A stretch of DNA of 64,000 bases, taken from assembly GCF_016592435.1 (NCBI RefSeq), contig NZ_AP014545.1, forward strand, positions 2,426,693-2,490,692, read 5' to 3'. Shown here piece after piece: positions 43,497 to 52,826 of this stretch. A model generated the notes under the pieces. It saw only the letters and a program-made list of their open reading frames with translations, did not search any database and was not told the origin of the DNA. Position numbers and translations under genes: made by a program. The DNA is from Amphritea japonica ATCC BAA-1530. GTDB taxonomy: Bacteria > Pseudomonadota > Gammaproteobacteria > Pseudomonadales > Balneatricaceae. Within the stretch, counting starts at the first letter, position 1. Each line of letters begins with the position of its first letter.

Positions 43497-44288
43497 ATGA
43501 ATTTCGAAACAATCAGCCTATCTATTGAAGATGGGGTAGCTCTGCTTGCCCTTAATCGCCCTGATCGCCTAAACAGCTTCAATGCGGACATGCACGCCGA
43601 GATGCGTCAAGCCATGAAAGCGATCAAAACAGACGACAGCGTACGCTGCCTGGTATTAACAGGAAACGGTCGTGGCTTCTGTGCGGGCCAGGATCTGAGT
43701 GATCGTAATGTAGCTGCGGATGCAGACATGCCTGATCTGGGTCTGTCTGTTGAAAAGAACTACAACCCATTAGTACGCACCCTGCGCGATCTGCCGATGC
43801 CGGTTATTTGTGCGGTTAACGGCGTTGCAGCGGGTGCTGGTGCAAACTTAGCCCTGGTATGTGACATCGTTGTCGCTGGCCGTTCAGCCGTCTTCATTCA
43901 GGGTTTCAGCAAAATTGGCCTTGTGCCGGATTCAGGCGGCACCTGGACACTTCCTCGTCTTGTAGGTACTGCTCGCGCCAAAGCGCTGATGCTACTGAGC
44001 GATAAAGTCCCTGCTGAACAAGCTGAAGAATGGGGCATGATCTGGAAGTGTGTTGATGATGAAGCGCTAATGGATGAAGTCATGGGTATGGCCCGCAAGC
44101 TGGCTAAACAGCCAACCAAAGGCTTTGACCTGACCCTTCGTGCTGTCAGCGCTGGCAACACCAATACACTGGATGAGCAGCTGGATCTGGAACGCGACCT
44201 GCAACGGTTAGCAGGACGCACTGATGATTACCGTGAAGGCGTTGCCGCATTCATGGAAAAACGCAGCCCTAACTTTACCGGCAAGTAA
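43497..44288 (+). CDS. paaG: 1,2-epoxyphenylacetyl-CoA isomerase PaaG
   Basis: 263 residues from ATG 43497 (a longer frame to 43344 lies inside paaF). Crotonase fold with GRGFCAGQDLSDRNV, NGVAAGAGANLALVCDI and KIGLVPDSGGTWTLPRL, where the Asp of PDSGG is typical of isomerases of this group. It turns the ring epoxide to an oxepin-CoA and later shifts a double bond. Confidence 0.93.
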   Translation: MNFETISLSIEDGVALLALNRPDRLNSFNADMHAEMRQAMKAIKTDDSVRCLVLTGNGRGFCAGQDLSDRNVAADADMPDLGLSVEKNYNPLVRTLRDLPMPVICAVNGVAAGAGANLALVCDIVVAGRSAVFIQGFSKIGLVPDSGGTWTLPRLVGTARAKALMLLSDKVPAEQAEEWGMIWKCVDDEALMDEVMGMARKLAKQPTKGFDLTLRAVSAGNTNTLDEQLDLERDLQRLAGRTDDYREGVAAFMEKRSPNFTGK

Positions 44289-44299
44289 TCGGAGCACAT

Positions 44300-45841
44300 A
44301 TGACTACAGTTAACAGCACAATAGCTCCATTAGATAAAAGCGCTCAGATCAGTGTTATCGGTGCCGGTACCATGGGTGCCGGTATCGCTCAGGTAGCCGC
44401 CGCTTATGGCCACCCTGTGATTCTGTTCGATCAGAACCCTGAAGCGATTCAACGCGGTTTAGATCATATACAAAAGGGTCTGCAAGGTCAGGTTAAACGC
44501 GGCAAGATGACAGAAGAAGCGCTACAAGCGTTAATGGCTAACATCACACCGGCAACCGACATTGCAGCACTGGCAGACTGTAAACTCGTCATTGAAGCTA
44601 TTATTGAAGACCTTGGCATCAAACGGGGCTTACTGGCTAACCTTGAAGCCAATTGTGCTGAAGACTGTATTTTAGCGACCAACACCTCCTCTATTTCAGT
44701 AACAGCACTTGGCGCTGAGATGAAACACCCTGAGCGTCTGGTCGGCATGCACTTTTTCAATCCAGCACCAATCATGAAGCTGGTCGAAATTGTGTCTGGT
44801 CTGGCCACCTCTACTGCCAACGCTGCACTGACACACGCCACAGCAAGTGCCTGGGGTAAGCAGGCGGTTTATACCAAGTCGACCCCTGGATTTATCGTTA
44901 ACCGTGTTGCCCGCCCGTTTTATGCAGAATCTCTGCGTATCTCTGAAGAAGGCGGCGCTGATACCGCAACCCTCGATCAACTCATTAAGGGTGCGGGCGG
45001 TTTCCGTATGGGCCCATTCGAGCTGATGGATCTTATTGGTCATGACGTTAACTACGCGGTGACCTGTTCTGTCTTTGATGCCTACTATCAAGATCCACGT
45101 TTCCTGCCGTCATTAACTCAGAAAGCTCTGGTTGAATGCGGCCGTCTTGGCCGAAAAAGTGGCCATGGATTCTATGACTATAGTGAAGGCGCGGAAAAAC
45201 CTGCGGCAACAACAACGACCGGAGGCAATACCCCTCAAGTGATTCAGGTAGTCGGTGATTTAGGCGTCGCTAATAGCCTGATTAATCGTATCGAAGCGCA
45301 GGGTATCAACGTCGAAAAGCAGGCATCAGACAGTGAATCTTACATCAAGGTTGGCAGTGCGCGTTTAAGCCTGACCGATGGTCGGTTTGCTACTGAAGTC
45401 GCAGCAGTGGGTATCAAGGATACAGCCCTGTTTGACCTGGCCATTGATTACAACAGCGCATCTGCCTTGGCCGTCTCTTTTGCCGATCAGTGCAGTGACG
45501 CCGCCAAACAGGATGTAATCGGTTTATTCAATGCGTTGGAGATTAACTTAAGCGTCATTGATGACATTCCAGGCCTGGTGGTCATGCGTACAGTCGCCAT
45601 GCTCGCTAACGAAGCAGCGGATGCCGTCAATCAAGGCGTGTGTACCGCAGCCGATGCCGATATCGCTATGCGCGGTGGTTTGAACTACCCGAAAGGCCCA
45701 TTAGCCTGGACCGATGAAGTGGGCGTAAATAATATTTTCAACTGTCTCAGCAATCTGCAGCAAAGCTACGGCGAAGACCGCTACCGTCCGTCTGCCCTGC
45801 TACGTCGTAAATTCTTTGCAGGAGCTTCCTTTCATGGCTGA
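44300..45841 (+). CDS. paaH: 3-hydroxyadipyl-CoA dehydrogenase PaaH
   Basis: 513 residues. NAD motif VIGAGTMGAGIAQVAAAYGH, catalytic HFFNPAPIMKLVE, and two C-terminal dehydrogenase domains; the second (about 390-505, IDDIPGLVVMRTVAMLANEA) is the extra domain typical of PaaH. It oxidises 3-hydroxyadipyl-CoA. Its end overlaps the paaI start by 8 bases. Confidence 0.93.
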   Translation: MTTVNSTIAPLDKSAQISVIGAGTMGAGIAQVAAAYGHPVILFDQNPEAIQRGLDHIQKGLQGQVKRGKMTEEALQALMANITPATDIAALADCKLVIEAIIEDLGIKRGLLANLEANCAEDCILATNTSSISVTALGAEMKHPERLVGMHFFNPAPIMKLVEIVSGLATSTANAALTHATASAWGKQAVYTKSTPGFIVNRVARPFYAESLRISEEGGADTATLDQLIKGAGGFRMGPFELMDLIGHDVNYAVTCSVFDAYYQDPRFLPSLTQKALVECGRLGRKSGHGFYDYSEGAEKPAATTTTGGNTPQVIQVVGDLGVANSLINRIEAQGINVEKQASDSESYIKVGSARLSLTDGRFATEVAAVGIKDTALFDLAIDYNSASALAVSFADQCSDAAKQDVIGLFNALEINLSVIDDIPGLVVMRTVAMLANEAADAVNQGVCTAADADIAMRGGLNYPKGPLAWTDEVGVNNIFNCLSNLQQSYGEDRYRPSALLRRKFFAGASFHG

Positions 45842-46328
45842 GCAAAACTACGCTGATAAGTATGACCTGAATGATCCTCAGCAATTAGCCGAGGCTTGTG
45901 CTGAAGCCTTGCTAGCTGATGATCCATTGACGCAAGAGTTAAAGATGACGGTTGTGAAGGTAGGCCCTGGGTCTGCCGAACTGACCATGCCCGTTCAGGA
46001 CTGGATGACCAACGGTCATGACACCTGTCACGGCGGAATGATCTTCTCATTGGCGGATAGTGCTTTTGCATTTTCATGCAATACGGAGAACTACCCTACC
46101 GTTGCGGCTGGCTGCAGTATTGACTATATCAGCCCGGGTCACCGGGGCGATATGCTCACAGCAAAAGCAACTAAAAGCCATCAACGTGGCCGTACGGGCG
46201 TTTATGATATTCGCGTTGAAAACCAGAAAGGAGAGCTGATCGCACTGTTCCGTGGCCGCTCTCACCGAATTCGTGGTGTCGTTATTCCCGGCACTGATCA
46301 CGACACCACACTACCGCAAGGAAGGTAA
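45834..46328 (+). CDS. paaI: Hydroxyphenylacetyl-CoA thioesterase PaaI
   Basis: 164 residues from ATG 45834 with GCAGGAG upstream. Hotdog fold with the thioesterase pattern GHDTCHGGMIFSLADSAFAF, and AGCSIDYISPGHRGD. It releases CoA from stalled hydroxylated ring CoA esters. Overlaps the paaH end. Confidence 0.93.
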   Translation: MAEQNYADKYDLNDPQQLAEACAEALLADDPLTQELKMTVVKVGPGSAELTMPVQDWMTNGHDTCHGGMIFSLADSAFAFSCNTENYPTVAAGCSIDYISPGHRGDMLTAKATKSHQRGRTGVYDIRVENQKGELIALFRGRSHRIRGVVIPGTDHDTTLPQGR

Positions 46329-46334
46329 TACACC

Positions 46335-47543
46335 ATGACTGATGCATATATTTGCGACGCAATCCGCACACCATTTGGCCGTTTCGGTGGCGGTTTAGCC
46401 CCTGTTCGCCCTGATGATTTAGGCGCAGTGCCACTTAAAGCACTGATGGAGCGTAACCCAGATGTTGACTGGACAACGGTAGACGACCTTATTTACGGTA
46501 ACGCCAACCAGGCCGGTGAAGACAACCGTAACGTAGCGCGTATGTCTGCACTCTTAGCGGGTATGCCAACAGATGTTCCGGGGACAACCGTTAACCGCCT
46601 GTGTGGTTCGGGTATCGATGCTATTGGCATGGCGGCACGCGCAATTAAATCGGGTGAAACACAGCTGATGATTGCCGGTGGCTGCGAATCTATGTCCCGC
46701 GCACCATTTGTTATGGGTAAAGCGGAATCAGCGTTCAGCCGTAACCCTAACGGTCTGTACGACACCACCATCGGCTGGCGCTTCATCAATAAAAAGATGA
46801 AGGCTGAATACGGCGTAGATTCTATGCCTGAAACAGCTGAAAACGTCGCTGAAGATTTTAATATTTCCCGCGAAGACCAAGACCTCTTCGCGTTCCGGAG
46901 CCAGCAGAAAACAGCTGCAGCCATGGAGAAAGGCACTTTCAACGAAGAAATCTGCCCTGTTGTCATCCCTCAACGCAAAGGCGATCCCGTTGTTGTTGAT
47001 ACCGATGAACACCCACGCGCCTCTACTACACTCGAAGCCTTAGCTAAACTAAGAGCCCCTTTCCGTGAAGGTGGTTCAGTAACGGCAGGTAATGCTTCAG
47101 GTGTAAACGACGGTGCTTGTGCACTACTTATCGCATCTAAAGAAGCGGCTGAGAAAAACGGTCTGACGCCTAAAGCTCGCATCGTGGGCATGGCTACCGC
47201 TGGCTTAGAACCGCGCATCATGGGTTTTGGTCCGGCACCTGCCACCAAAAAAGTACTGGCTAACACCGGTTTAACCCTCGATCAGATGGACGTCATTGAA
47301 CTGAACGAAGCGTTTGCTTCCCAGGGACTGGCTGTATTGCGTGATTTAGGACTGCCTGATGACGCTGCACACGTAAACCCGAATGGCGGCGCGATCTCAC
47401 TGGGACACCCGCTAGGTGCCAGTGGCGCGCGACTGGTAACGACTGCGATGTATCAGCTTCATCGTACCGGTGGCCGGTATGCACTCTGCACTATGTGCAT
47501 CGGTGTCGGCCAGGGCATCGCGATGATTATTGAGCGCGTTTAA
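46335..47543 (+). CDS. paaJ: 3-oxoadipyl-CoA/3-oxo-5,6-didehydrosuberyl-CoA thiolase PaaJ
   Basis: 402 residues. Catalytic Cys in [12 protein letters not shown], His in [19 protein letters not shown], second Cys in [29 protein letters not shown] at the N-terminus. It cleaves both the C8 and the C6 oxoacyl-CoA in the pathway. Length is as expected for the family. Confidence 0.94.
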   Translation: MTDAYICDAIRTPFGRFGGGLAPVRPDDLGAVPLKALMERNPDVDWTTVDDLIYGNANQAGEDNRNVARMSALLAGMPTDVPGTTVNRLCGSGIDAIGMAARAIKSGETQLMIAGGCESMSRAPFVMGKAESAFSRNPNGLYDTTIGWRFINKKMKAEYGVDSMPETAENVAEDFNISREDQDLFAFRSQQKTAAAMEKGTFNEEICPVVIPQRKGDPVVVDTDEHPRASTTLEALAKLRAPFREGGSVTAGNASGVNDGACALLIASKEAAEKNGLTPKARIVGMATAGLEPRIMGFGPAPATKKVLANTGLTLDQMDVIELNEAFASQGLAVLRDLGLPDDAAHVNPNGGAISLGHPLGASGARLVTTAMYQLHRTGGRYALCTMCIGVGQGIAMIIERV

Positions 47544-47627
47544 TCGTGCCAATGAACAAACTTTTCGCTGAAAATTCCAGCTTTAATATAAAAATAATTA
47601 CAAAGAATTGATAACAGGACAAGAACT

Positions 47628-48935
47628 ATGATGAACGTCAAAGTGGATCCAAACTCACTGGATTCAATTGAAACAGCAAGTATTGATGAAATAAGAGCGC
47701 TGCAGCTAAGCCGCATGAAATTCAGTATTAAACATGCGTATAACAATGTCAGTGCTTACCGTGTGCTCTGCGACGAAAAAGGTGTACATCCATCAGATCT
47801 TAAAACCCTAGATGACCTGAAAATATTCCCGTTTACTACTAAGCAATACCTGCGTGATGCATATCCGTTCAACTCTTTCGCGGTACCTATGAGCGATGTT
47901 GTACGTATTCATGCCTCCAGCGGCACAACTGGCCAGCCAACAGTTGTGGGTTATACCCAGCACGATATCAATGTCTGGGCAGATGTAGTTGCACGTTCTA
48001 TCCGTGCAGCAGGTGGCAGAAGCAGCGATAAAGTTCACATCTCATATGGCTATGGTCTGTTTACCGGTGGTATGGGCGCCCATTACGGTGCCGAGCGCTT
48101 AGGTTGTGCGGTTATTCCGATGTCCGGTGGTCAAACCGAGAAGCAGGTTCAACTGATGCGTGATTTCGATCCCGATGTCATCATGGTAACCCCTTCTTAC
48201 ATGCTCAACCTGATGGACGAAATGGACCGTCAGGGTCTGGATCCGAAAGAGATGGCACTGCGTGTTGGTATCTTTGGTGCCGAGCCATGGACCGGTGAAA
48301 TGCGTAAGAACATCGAAGGCCGTCTGGGTATTGATGCTGTTGATATCTATGGCCTGTCAGAAGTGATGGGGCCGGGTGTCGCTCAGGAATGTGCGGAAAC
48401 GAAAGATGGCCCAACCATCTGGGAAGACCACTTCTATCCTGAGATCATTGATCCAGCCACCGGCGAAGTACTGCCCGATGGCGAGTACGGCGAGTTGGTA
48501 TTCACCTCACTGACCAAAGAAGCACTACCCGTAATTCGCTACCGTACCCGCGACCTGACCCGTCTTCTTCCTGGTACTGCGCGCCCAATGCGCCGCATGG
48601 ATAAGATCACCGGTCGCTCTGACGACATGCTGATTATCCGGGGAGTCAACGTCTTCCCAACGCAGATTGAAGAGCAGATCCTGAAAGTTAAGGCCCTAGC
48701 GCCTCACTACGAGATCGTAGTCGATAAAAACGGCAACCTTGACACCGTACAGGTCAAAGTTGAACTAACGCCGGAAGCGCAGCATACCGATCAGGCTCCC
48801 GTGATAAAAGAGCTTCAGCATCACATCAAATCTGTGATCGGCATCAGCACTAAGATCGATGTCGTACCGGTAGGTGGTCTGCCACGTTCTGAAGGTAAAG
48901 CTAAACGCGTATTTGATAATCGCCCTAAAGGCTGA
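47628..48935 (+). CDS. paaK: Phenylacetate-CoA ligase PaaK
   Basis: 435 residues; ATG 47628 and the adjacent ATG 47631 are both possible. AMP-binding motifs HASSGTTGQPTVVGYT, IYGLSEVMGPGVAQEC, and RGVNVFPTQIEEQIL, with the C-terminal Lys region LPRSEGKAKRV. It activates phenylacetate to phenylacetyl-CoA, the inducer and substrate of the epoxidase. An 84-base gap separates it from paaJ. Confidence 0.94.
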   Translation: MMNVKVDPNSLDSIETASIDEIRALQLSRMKFSIKHAYNNVSAYRVLCDEKGVHPSDLKTLDDLKIFPFTTKQYLRDAYPFNSFAVPMSDVVRIHASSGTTGQPTVVGYTQHDINVWADVVARSIRAAGGRSSDKVHISYGYGLFTGGMGAHYGAERLGCAVIPMSGGQTEKQVQLMRDFDPDVIMVTPSYMLNLMDEMDRQGLDPKEMALRVGIFGAEPWTGEMRKNIEGRLGIDAVDIYGLSEVMGPGVAQECAETKDGPTIWEDHFYPEIIDPATGEVLPDGEYGELVFTSLTKEALPVIRYRTRDLTRLLPGTARPMRRMDKITGRSDDMLIIRGVNVFPTQIEEQILKVKALAPHYEIVVDKNGNLDTVQVKVELTPEAQHTDQAPVIKELQHHIKSVIGISTKIDVVPVGGLPRSEGKAKRVFDNRPKG

Positions 48936-48963
48936 ATTAAAAGCGCTCAGTAACACACTTTGC

Positions 48964-48986
48964 GACCGACACTGAAAGTGCCGGTC
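48964..48986 (+). promoter_or_regulatory. Intercistronic hairpin between paaK and paaA
   Basis: GACCGACACT (48964-48973) / AGTGCCGGTC (48977-48986), loop GAA, one A-C mismatch. There is no T run after it, so it is more likely an mRNA processing or stability element than a terminator. Confidence 0.55.
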
Positions 48987-49063
48987 ACGATGAGAATAAA
49001 TCAACGCAGGTTTTCAGAGCACACCCTGAACCTGCGGGTCCAAAAATTATGGAGACTATTGAT

Positions 49064-50005
49064 ATGACATCTCAAGAAGAAAATTTCATGCGCAAGATCG
49101 AGGCTGATGAAAAGATTGAGCCTAAAGACTGGATGCCGGAAGCCTACCGTAAAAACCTGATCCGTCAGATGTCGCAGCACGCTCACTCCGAAGTGATCGG
49201 TATGCAGCCTGAAGGAAACTGGATTACCCGGGCACCATCGCTACGTCGTAAAGCGGTACTGCTGTCTAAAGTACAGGATGAAGCTGGACACGGTCTGTAC
49301 CTTTACAGTGCCACTGAAACGCTGGGCATCAGCCGCGCAGAATTGATCGCAGCACTGCAGTCTGGTGAAGCAAAGTACGCGTCTATCTTTAACTACCCTA
49401 CCCTTACCTGGGGTGATGTGGGCGCTATTGGCTGGTTGGTAGATGGTGCAGCCATTGTTAACCAGGTATCGCTACAGCGGACCTCTTACGGTCCATATTC
49501 ACGCGGCATGATCCGTATCTGTAAAGAGGAAAGCTTCCACCAGCGTCAGGGCTATGAAGCACTTCTGGCACTGGCTAAAGGTTCTCCGGAACAGAAGCAG
49601 ATGGCTCAGGATTCGCTGAACCGTTTCTACTGGCCTGCACTGATGATGTTTGGTCCTCACGACTCAGAATCCGCTCACTCGGCTAAGTCGATGGAATGGA
49701 AGATTAAACGTGAAACCAATGACGACCTGCGTCAGAAGTTTATCGATCAGACCGTTCCTCAAATCGAAGTACTCGGCCTGGAACACCCGGACAAAGAGAT
49801 CAAGTGGAACGAAGAACGTGGCCACTACGATGCCGGTGAGATCGACTGGGATGAGTTCTACAGCGTTATCAATGGCAATGGTCACTGTAACCGTCAGCGT
49901 GTTGAACACCATATCGCTGCGCACGATGAAGGTACCTGGGTACGTGATGCAATCACTGCATATAACGAAAAGAAAAACGCCAAAAAAGCACAGAACGTAG
50001 CATAA
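49064..50005 (+). CDS. paaA: Phenylacetyl-CoA epoxidase catalytic subunit PaaA
   Basis: 313 residues from ATG 49064 (GGAG about 11 bases upstream); ATG 49049 adds 5 residues. Ferritin-like di-iron protein: [20 protein letters not shown] supplies one E..H set and [18 protein letters not shown] the other. It inserts one oxygen atom into the aromatic ring of phenylacetyl-CoA as part of PaaABCE. Confidence 0.94.
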   Translation: MTSQEENFMRKIEADEKIEPKDWMPEAYRKNLIRQMSQHAHSEVIGMQPEGNWITRAPSLRRKAVLLSKVQDEAGHGLYLYSATETLGISRAELIAALQSGEAKYASIFNYPTLTWGDVGAIGWLVDGAAIVNQVSLQRTSYGPYSRGMIRICKEESFHQRQGYEALLALAKGSPEQKQMAQDSLNRFYWPALMMFGPHDSESAHSAKSMEWKIKRETNDDLRQKFIDQTVPQIEVLGLEHPDKEIKWNEERGHYDAGEIDWDEFYSVINGNGHCNRQRVEHHIAAHDEGTWVRDAITAYNEKKNAKKAQNVA

Positions 50006-50017
50006 GGGGCATTTGCA

Positions 50018-50305
50018 ATGAACACCGAAAAATTAGAATTGTTTGAAGTTTTTATCCGTTCCAAGCGCGGCCTGGACCATAAGCACATTGGCAGCCTGCA
50101 CGCTGAAGACCATGAGCAGGCACTTGAATACGCACGTGATTGCTATACCCGCCGTAGTGAAGGCGTCAGCATCTGGGTCGTGAAATCTAACGACATCTGT
50201 TCATCTCAGGAAGACGATGCAGAATGCTTCTACGACCCAAGCGATGACAAACCTTACCGTCATGCGACTTATTACGTTCTGCCTGACCCTGTAAACAACA
50301 TGTAA
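50018..50305 (+). CDS. paaB: Phenylacetyl-CoA epoxidase subunit PaaB
   Basis: 95 residues. LFEVFIRSKRGLDHKHIGSL, ALEYARDCYTRR and KSNDICSSQEDDAECFYDP are typical of PaaB, a small structural subunit that bridges PaaAC units. It lies between paaA and paaC with short gaps. Confidence 0.93.
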   Translation: MNTEKLELFEVFIRSKRGLDHKHIGSLHAEDHEQALEYARDCYTRRSEGVSIWVVKSNDICSSQEDDAECFYDPSDDKPYRHATYYVLPDPVNNM

Positions 50306-50323
50306 TTGGCGGGAGCAAATACA

Positions 50324-51088
50324 ATGAGTGATGCAATAAAACAAGCTACATTAGAATACGTTACCCGTCTGGGTGACGATTCAGTTGTTCTCGGCCACCG
50401 TATCTCTGAGTGGGTCAGCTATGGTCCGTTCCTGGAAGAAGATATCGCTTACGGAAACGTAGCACTGGATTACATCGGCCGTGCCCGTATGTACTACAGC
50501 TACGCGGCTGAACTGGCTGATGATGGCCGTACCGAAGACGACTTCGCTTACATGCGTAGTGACCGTGATTACCGCAACATGTTATTGATGGAGATGCCTC
50601 GCGGCGACTTCGCCTATTCTCAGGTTCGTCAGCTGCTAGCCGATGCCTACGCAACGGTAATGCTACCAGAACTGGTAAAGTCGAAAGATCAAACCATCGC
50701 GGCGGTTGCTGCTAAGGCGATCAAAGAAACCAAATATCACCTGCGTCGCAGCCGTGACTGGGTTTTACGTCTGGGTGATGGTACTGAAGAAAGTCATCAG
50801 CGTACTCAGAAAGCTGTCGATCAACTGTGGGGCTATACCCATGAGCTCTTTGATATGGATGAAACTGAGCAACTGCTGGCTGATAACGGTATCGGTGTAG
50901 ACGTCTCTAAATTGCGTGATGCATGGCATGCCATGGTGAGCGAAATACTCACCACAGCAACGCTGACTGTTCCCGATGACAGCTGGGCTGTCCGTGGGGG
51001 TCGTACCGGCTATCACACTGAGAATCTGGGCCACATGCTGACAGAGATGCAGATAGTGCACCGTTCGCATCCTGGCTGTCAGTGGTAA
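50324..51088 (+). CDS. paaC: Phenylacetyl-CoA epoxidase subunit PaaC
   Basis: 254 residues from ATG 50324, with GGGAG upstream; the frame from 50306 (TTG) is an extension. Ferritin-like helical protein, DDSVVLGHRISEWVSYGPFLEEDIA, ending MLTEMQIVHRSHPGCQW, that pairs with PaaA but serves structure rather than oxygen chemistry in known systems. Confidence 0.93.
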   Translation: MSDAIKQATLEYVTRLGDDSVVLGHRISEWVSYGPFLEEDIAYGNVALDYIGRARMYYSYAAELADDGRTEDDFAYMRSDRDYRNMLLMEMPRGDFAYSQVRQLLADAYATVMLPELVKSKDQTIAAVAAKAIKETKYHLRRSRDWVLRLGDGTEESHQRTQKAVDQLWGYTHELFDMDETEQLLADNGIGVDVSKLRDAWHAMVSEILTTATLTVPDDSWAVRGGRTGYHTENLGHMLTEMQIVHRSHPGCQW

Positions 51089-51094
51089 ACCGCT

Positions 51095-51634
51095 ATGAAT
51101 GAAATCTCACTTATGCCAGCCGAGCAGTATCAGCGTTTGCAGCAACGTAACGCCGCCGACGTAAAGGAACTATGGGATCTGCTTGATATCATCAAAGACC
51201 CCGAACTCCCGGTACTGTCTATTTGGGATCTTGGGATTCTGCGTGACATTGAGCGTGACGGTGACCGTATAACGGTGACTATCACGCCAACCTATTCCGG
51301 CTGTCCCGCGATGGACAATATTCGTACTGACGTTGAAAAAGCGTTGAACGAAGCAGGCTATCAGGAGGTGACTGTGAATATGTCACTGTCCCCCGCCTGG
51401 AGTTCAGAGTGGATGTCGCCTGAAGGCCGCAAAAATCTCCGTGAATACGGCATCGCCCCTCCGGAAGATGCTGACCTCGACGAAGATGGCCTGACACCAG
51501 AAGCCCATGCGCAATGCCCGCATTGTCGTTCCCGTGATACTCGCCGGATAAGTGAGTTTGGCTCTACTGCATGTAAAGCACTGTTTCAGTGTAACGACTG
51601 CAATGAGCCCTTTGACTATTTTAAAAAGATCTAG
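51095..51634 (+). CDS. paaD: Phenylacetate pathway Fe-S/assembly protein PaaD
   Basis: 179 residues. The N-terminal MIP18/DUF59 domain has IIKDPELPVLSIWDLGIL and TPTYSGCPAMDNIRTDV; the C-terminal Zn-ribbon-like end has CPHCRSRDTRRIS and FQCNDCNEPFDYFK. It is thought to help mature the iron centre of the epoxidase rather than join the complex. ATG 51095 is 6 bases after the paaC stop. Confidence 0.92.
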   Translation: MNEISLMPAEQYQRLQQRNAADVKELWDLLDIIKDPELPVLSIWDLGILRDIERDGDRITVTITPTYSGCPAMDNIRTDVEKALNEAGYQEVTVNMSLSPAWSSEWMSPEGRKNLREYGIAPPEDADLDEDGLTPEAHAQCPHCRSRDTRRISEFGSTACKALFQCNDCNEPFDYFKKI

Positions 51635-51669
51635 GCCATAGCCAGGATCAAAAAGATAAAGGTGAAGCA

Positions 51670-52767
51670 ATGTCTGACACCAATTTCTATACGCTGAAGA
51701 TAGCTGACGTTCAGCCAGAAACTGAAACCGCTATCTGCGTATCATTTGATGTACCAGAAGAGTTGTCCGAAAAGTTTAAGTTTGTTCAGGGTCAGTTTCT
51801 GACACTGCGTGCGATGATTGATGGCGAAGATGTTCGTCGTTCTTATTCCATCTGTTCAGGTGTGAGCGACGGCCATATGCGCGTCGGTATTAAGCGTGTT
51901 AAAGAGGGTCGTTTCTCTAACTTTGCAAACGACAGCTTCAAAGCAGGCATGGAAATTGAAGTCATGCCCCCTCAGGGCAGTTTCAATACAGAACTGAAAG
52001 CTGACAACGCTAAGCACTACATGTGCATCGCGGCCGGTTCCGGTATTACACCAATGATTTCTATCATGAAATCAGTGCTGGATAACGAACCCGGCAGCAC
52101 CGTGACACTGATCTACGGTAACCGTCGTAGTAATTCTGTAATGTTCAAAGACGAGCTGAACTTCGTTAAGAACCGTTACATGAAGCGCTTCCAGTGGATC
52201 AACATCATGAACTACGAAGATCAGGGCGCTGATCTGTTAAACGGGATTATCGATAACGCTAAAGGCGCGGCGCTACAGAAAGCAGGACTCATCAACATCA
52301 AGAGTGTTGACGAAGCCTTCATCTGTGGCCCGGAAGCGATGATGTCTGAAGTATCACGTGGCTTCCGTATGGAAGGCCTGAGTGATGAGCAGATCCATTA
52401 CGAACTGTTTGCAAACTCGTCTGACGATTCTAAAACGATGCTTGAAAAAGCTCAGAAACGTAAAGATGAATTCGGCGAAGAGAAAACATCTAAAGTCACT
52501 GTTGTCGCAGATGGCCGCTCTATTATGTTTGATCTGGCTACAGTCGGTGAGAACATCCTTGATGCCGGTATGCATAACGGCATGGAACTTCCTTACTCTT
52601 GTAAGGCGGGTGTTTGCTCGACCTGTAAATGTAAGCTAGTCAAAGGCGAAGTGGACATGGATATTTCCCATGGCCTTGAGCAACATGAGATCGACGCTGG
52701 CTACGTGCTCAGCTGTCAGGCTCATCCTATCTCTGACGAAGTGATCGTAGACTTCGACCAGCGCTAA
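51670..52767 (+). CDS. paaE: Phenylacetyl-CoA epoxidase reductase PaaE
   Basis: 365 residues. Ferredoxin-NADP reductase domain first ([18 protein letters not shown] for [17 protein letters not shown] for NADPH), then a plant-type 2Fe-2S domain with [11 protein letters not shown] and the fourth Cys in LSCQAHP. It passes electrons from NADPH to PaaA. Confidence 0.94.
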   Translation: MSDTNFYTLKIADVQPETETAICVSFDVPEELSEKFKFVQGQFLTLRAMIDGEDVRRSYSICSGVSDGHMRVGIKRVKEGRFSNFANDSFKAGMEIEVMPPQGSFNTELKADNAKHYMCIAAGSGITPMISIMKSVLDNEPGSTVTLIYGNRRSNSVMFKDELNFVKNRYMKRFQWINIMNYEDQGADLLNGIIDNAKGAALQKAGLINIKSVDEAFICGPEAMMSEVSRGFRMEGLSDEQIHYELFANSSDDSKTMLEKAQKRKDEFGEEKTSKVTVVADGRSIMFDLATVGENILDAGMHNGMELPYSCKAGVCSTCKCKLVKGEVDMDISHGLEQHEIDAGYVLSCQAHPISDEVIVDFDQR

Positions 52768-52774
52768 GACGCTA

Positions 52775-52801
52775 TTCCCGGGTAGCAGCGCTGCCCGGGA
52801 A
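52775..52801 (+). promoter_or_regulatory. Strong intercistronic hairpin between paaE and paaZ
   Basis: TTCCCGGGTAGC (52775-52786) / GCTGCCCGGGAA (52790-52801), loop AGC, 12 pairs with one G-T. No T run follows, so it probably stabilises the upstream mRNA or lowers paaZ expression rather than ending transcription fully. Confidence 0.6.
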
Positions 52802-52826
52802 ACTATCTTTAGAGGTTTATAACCCG

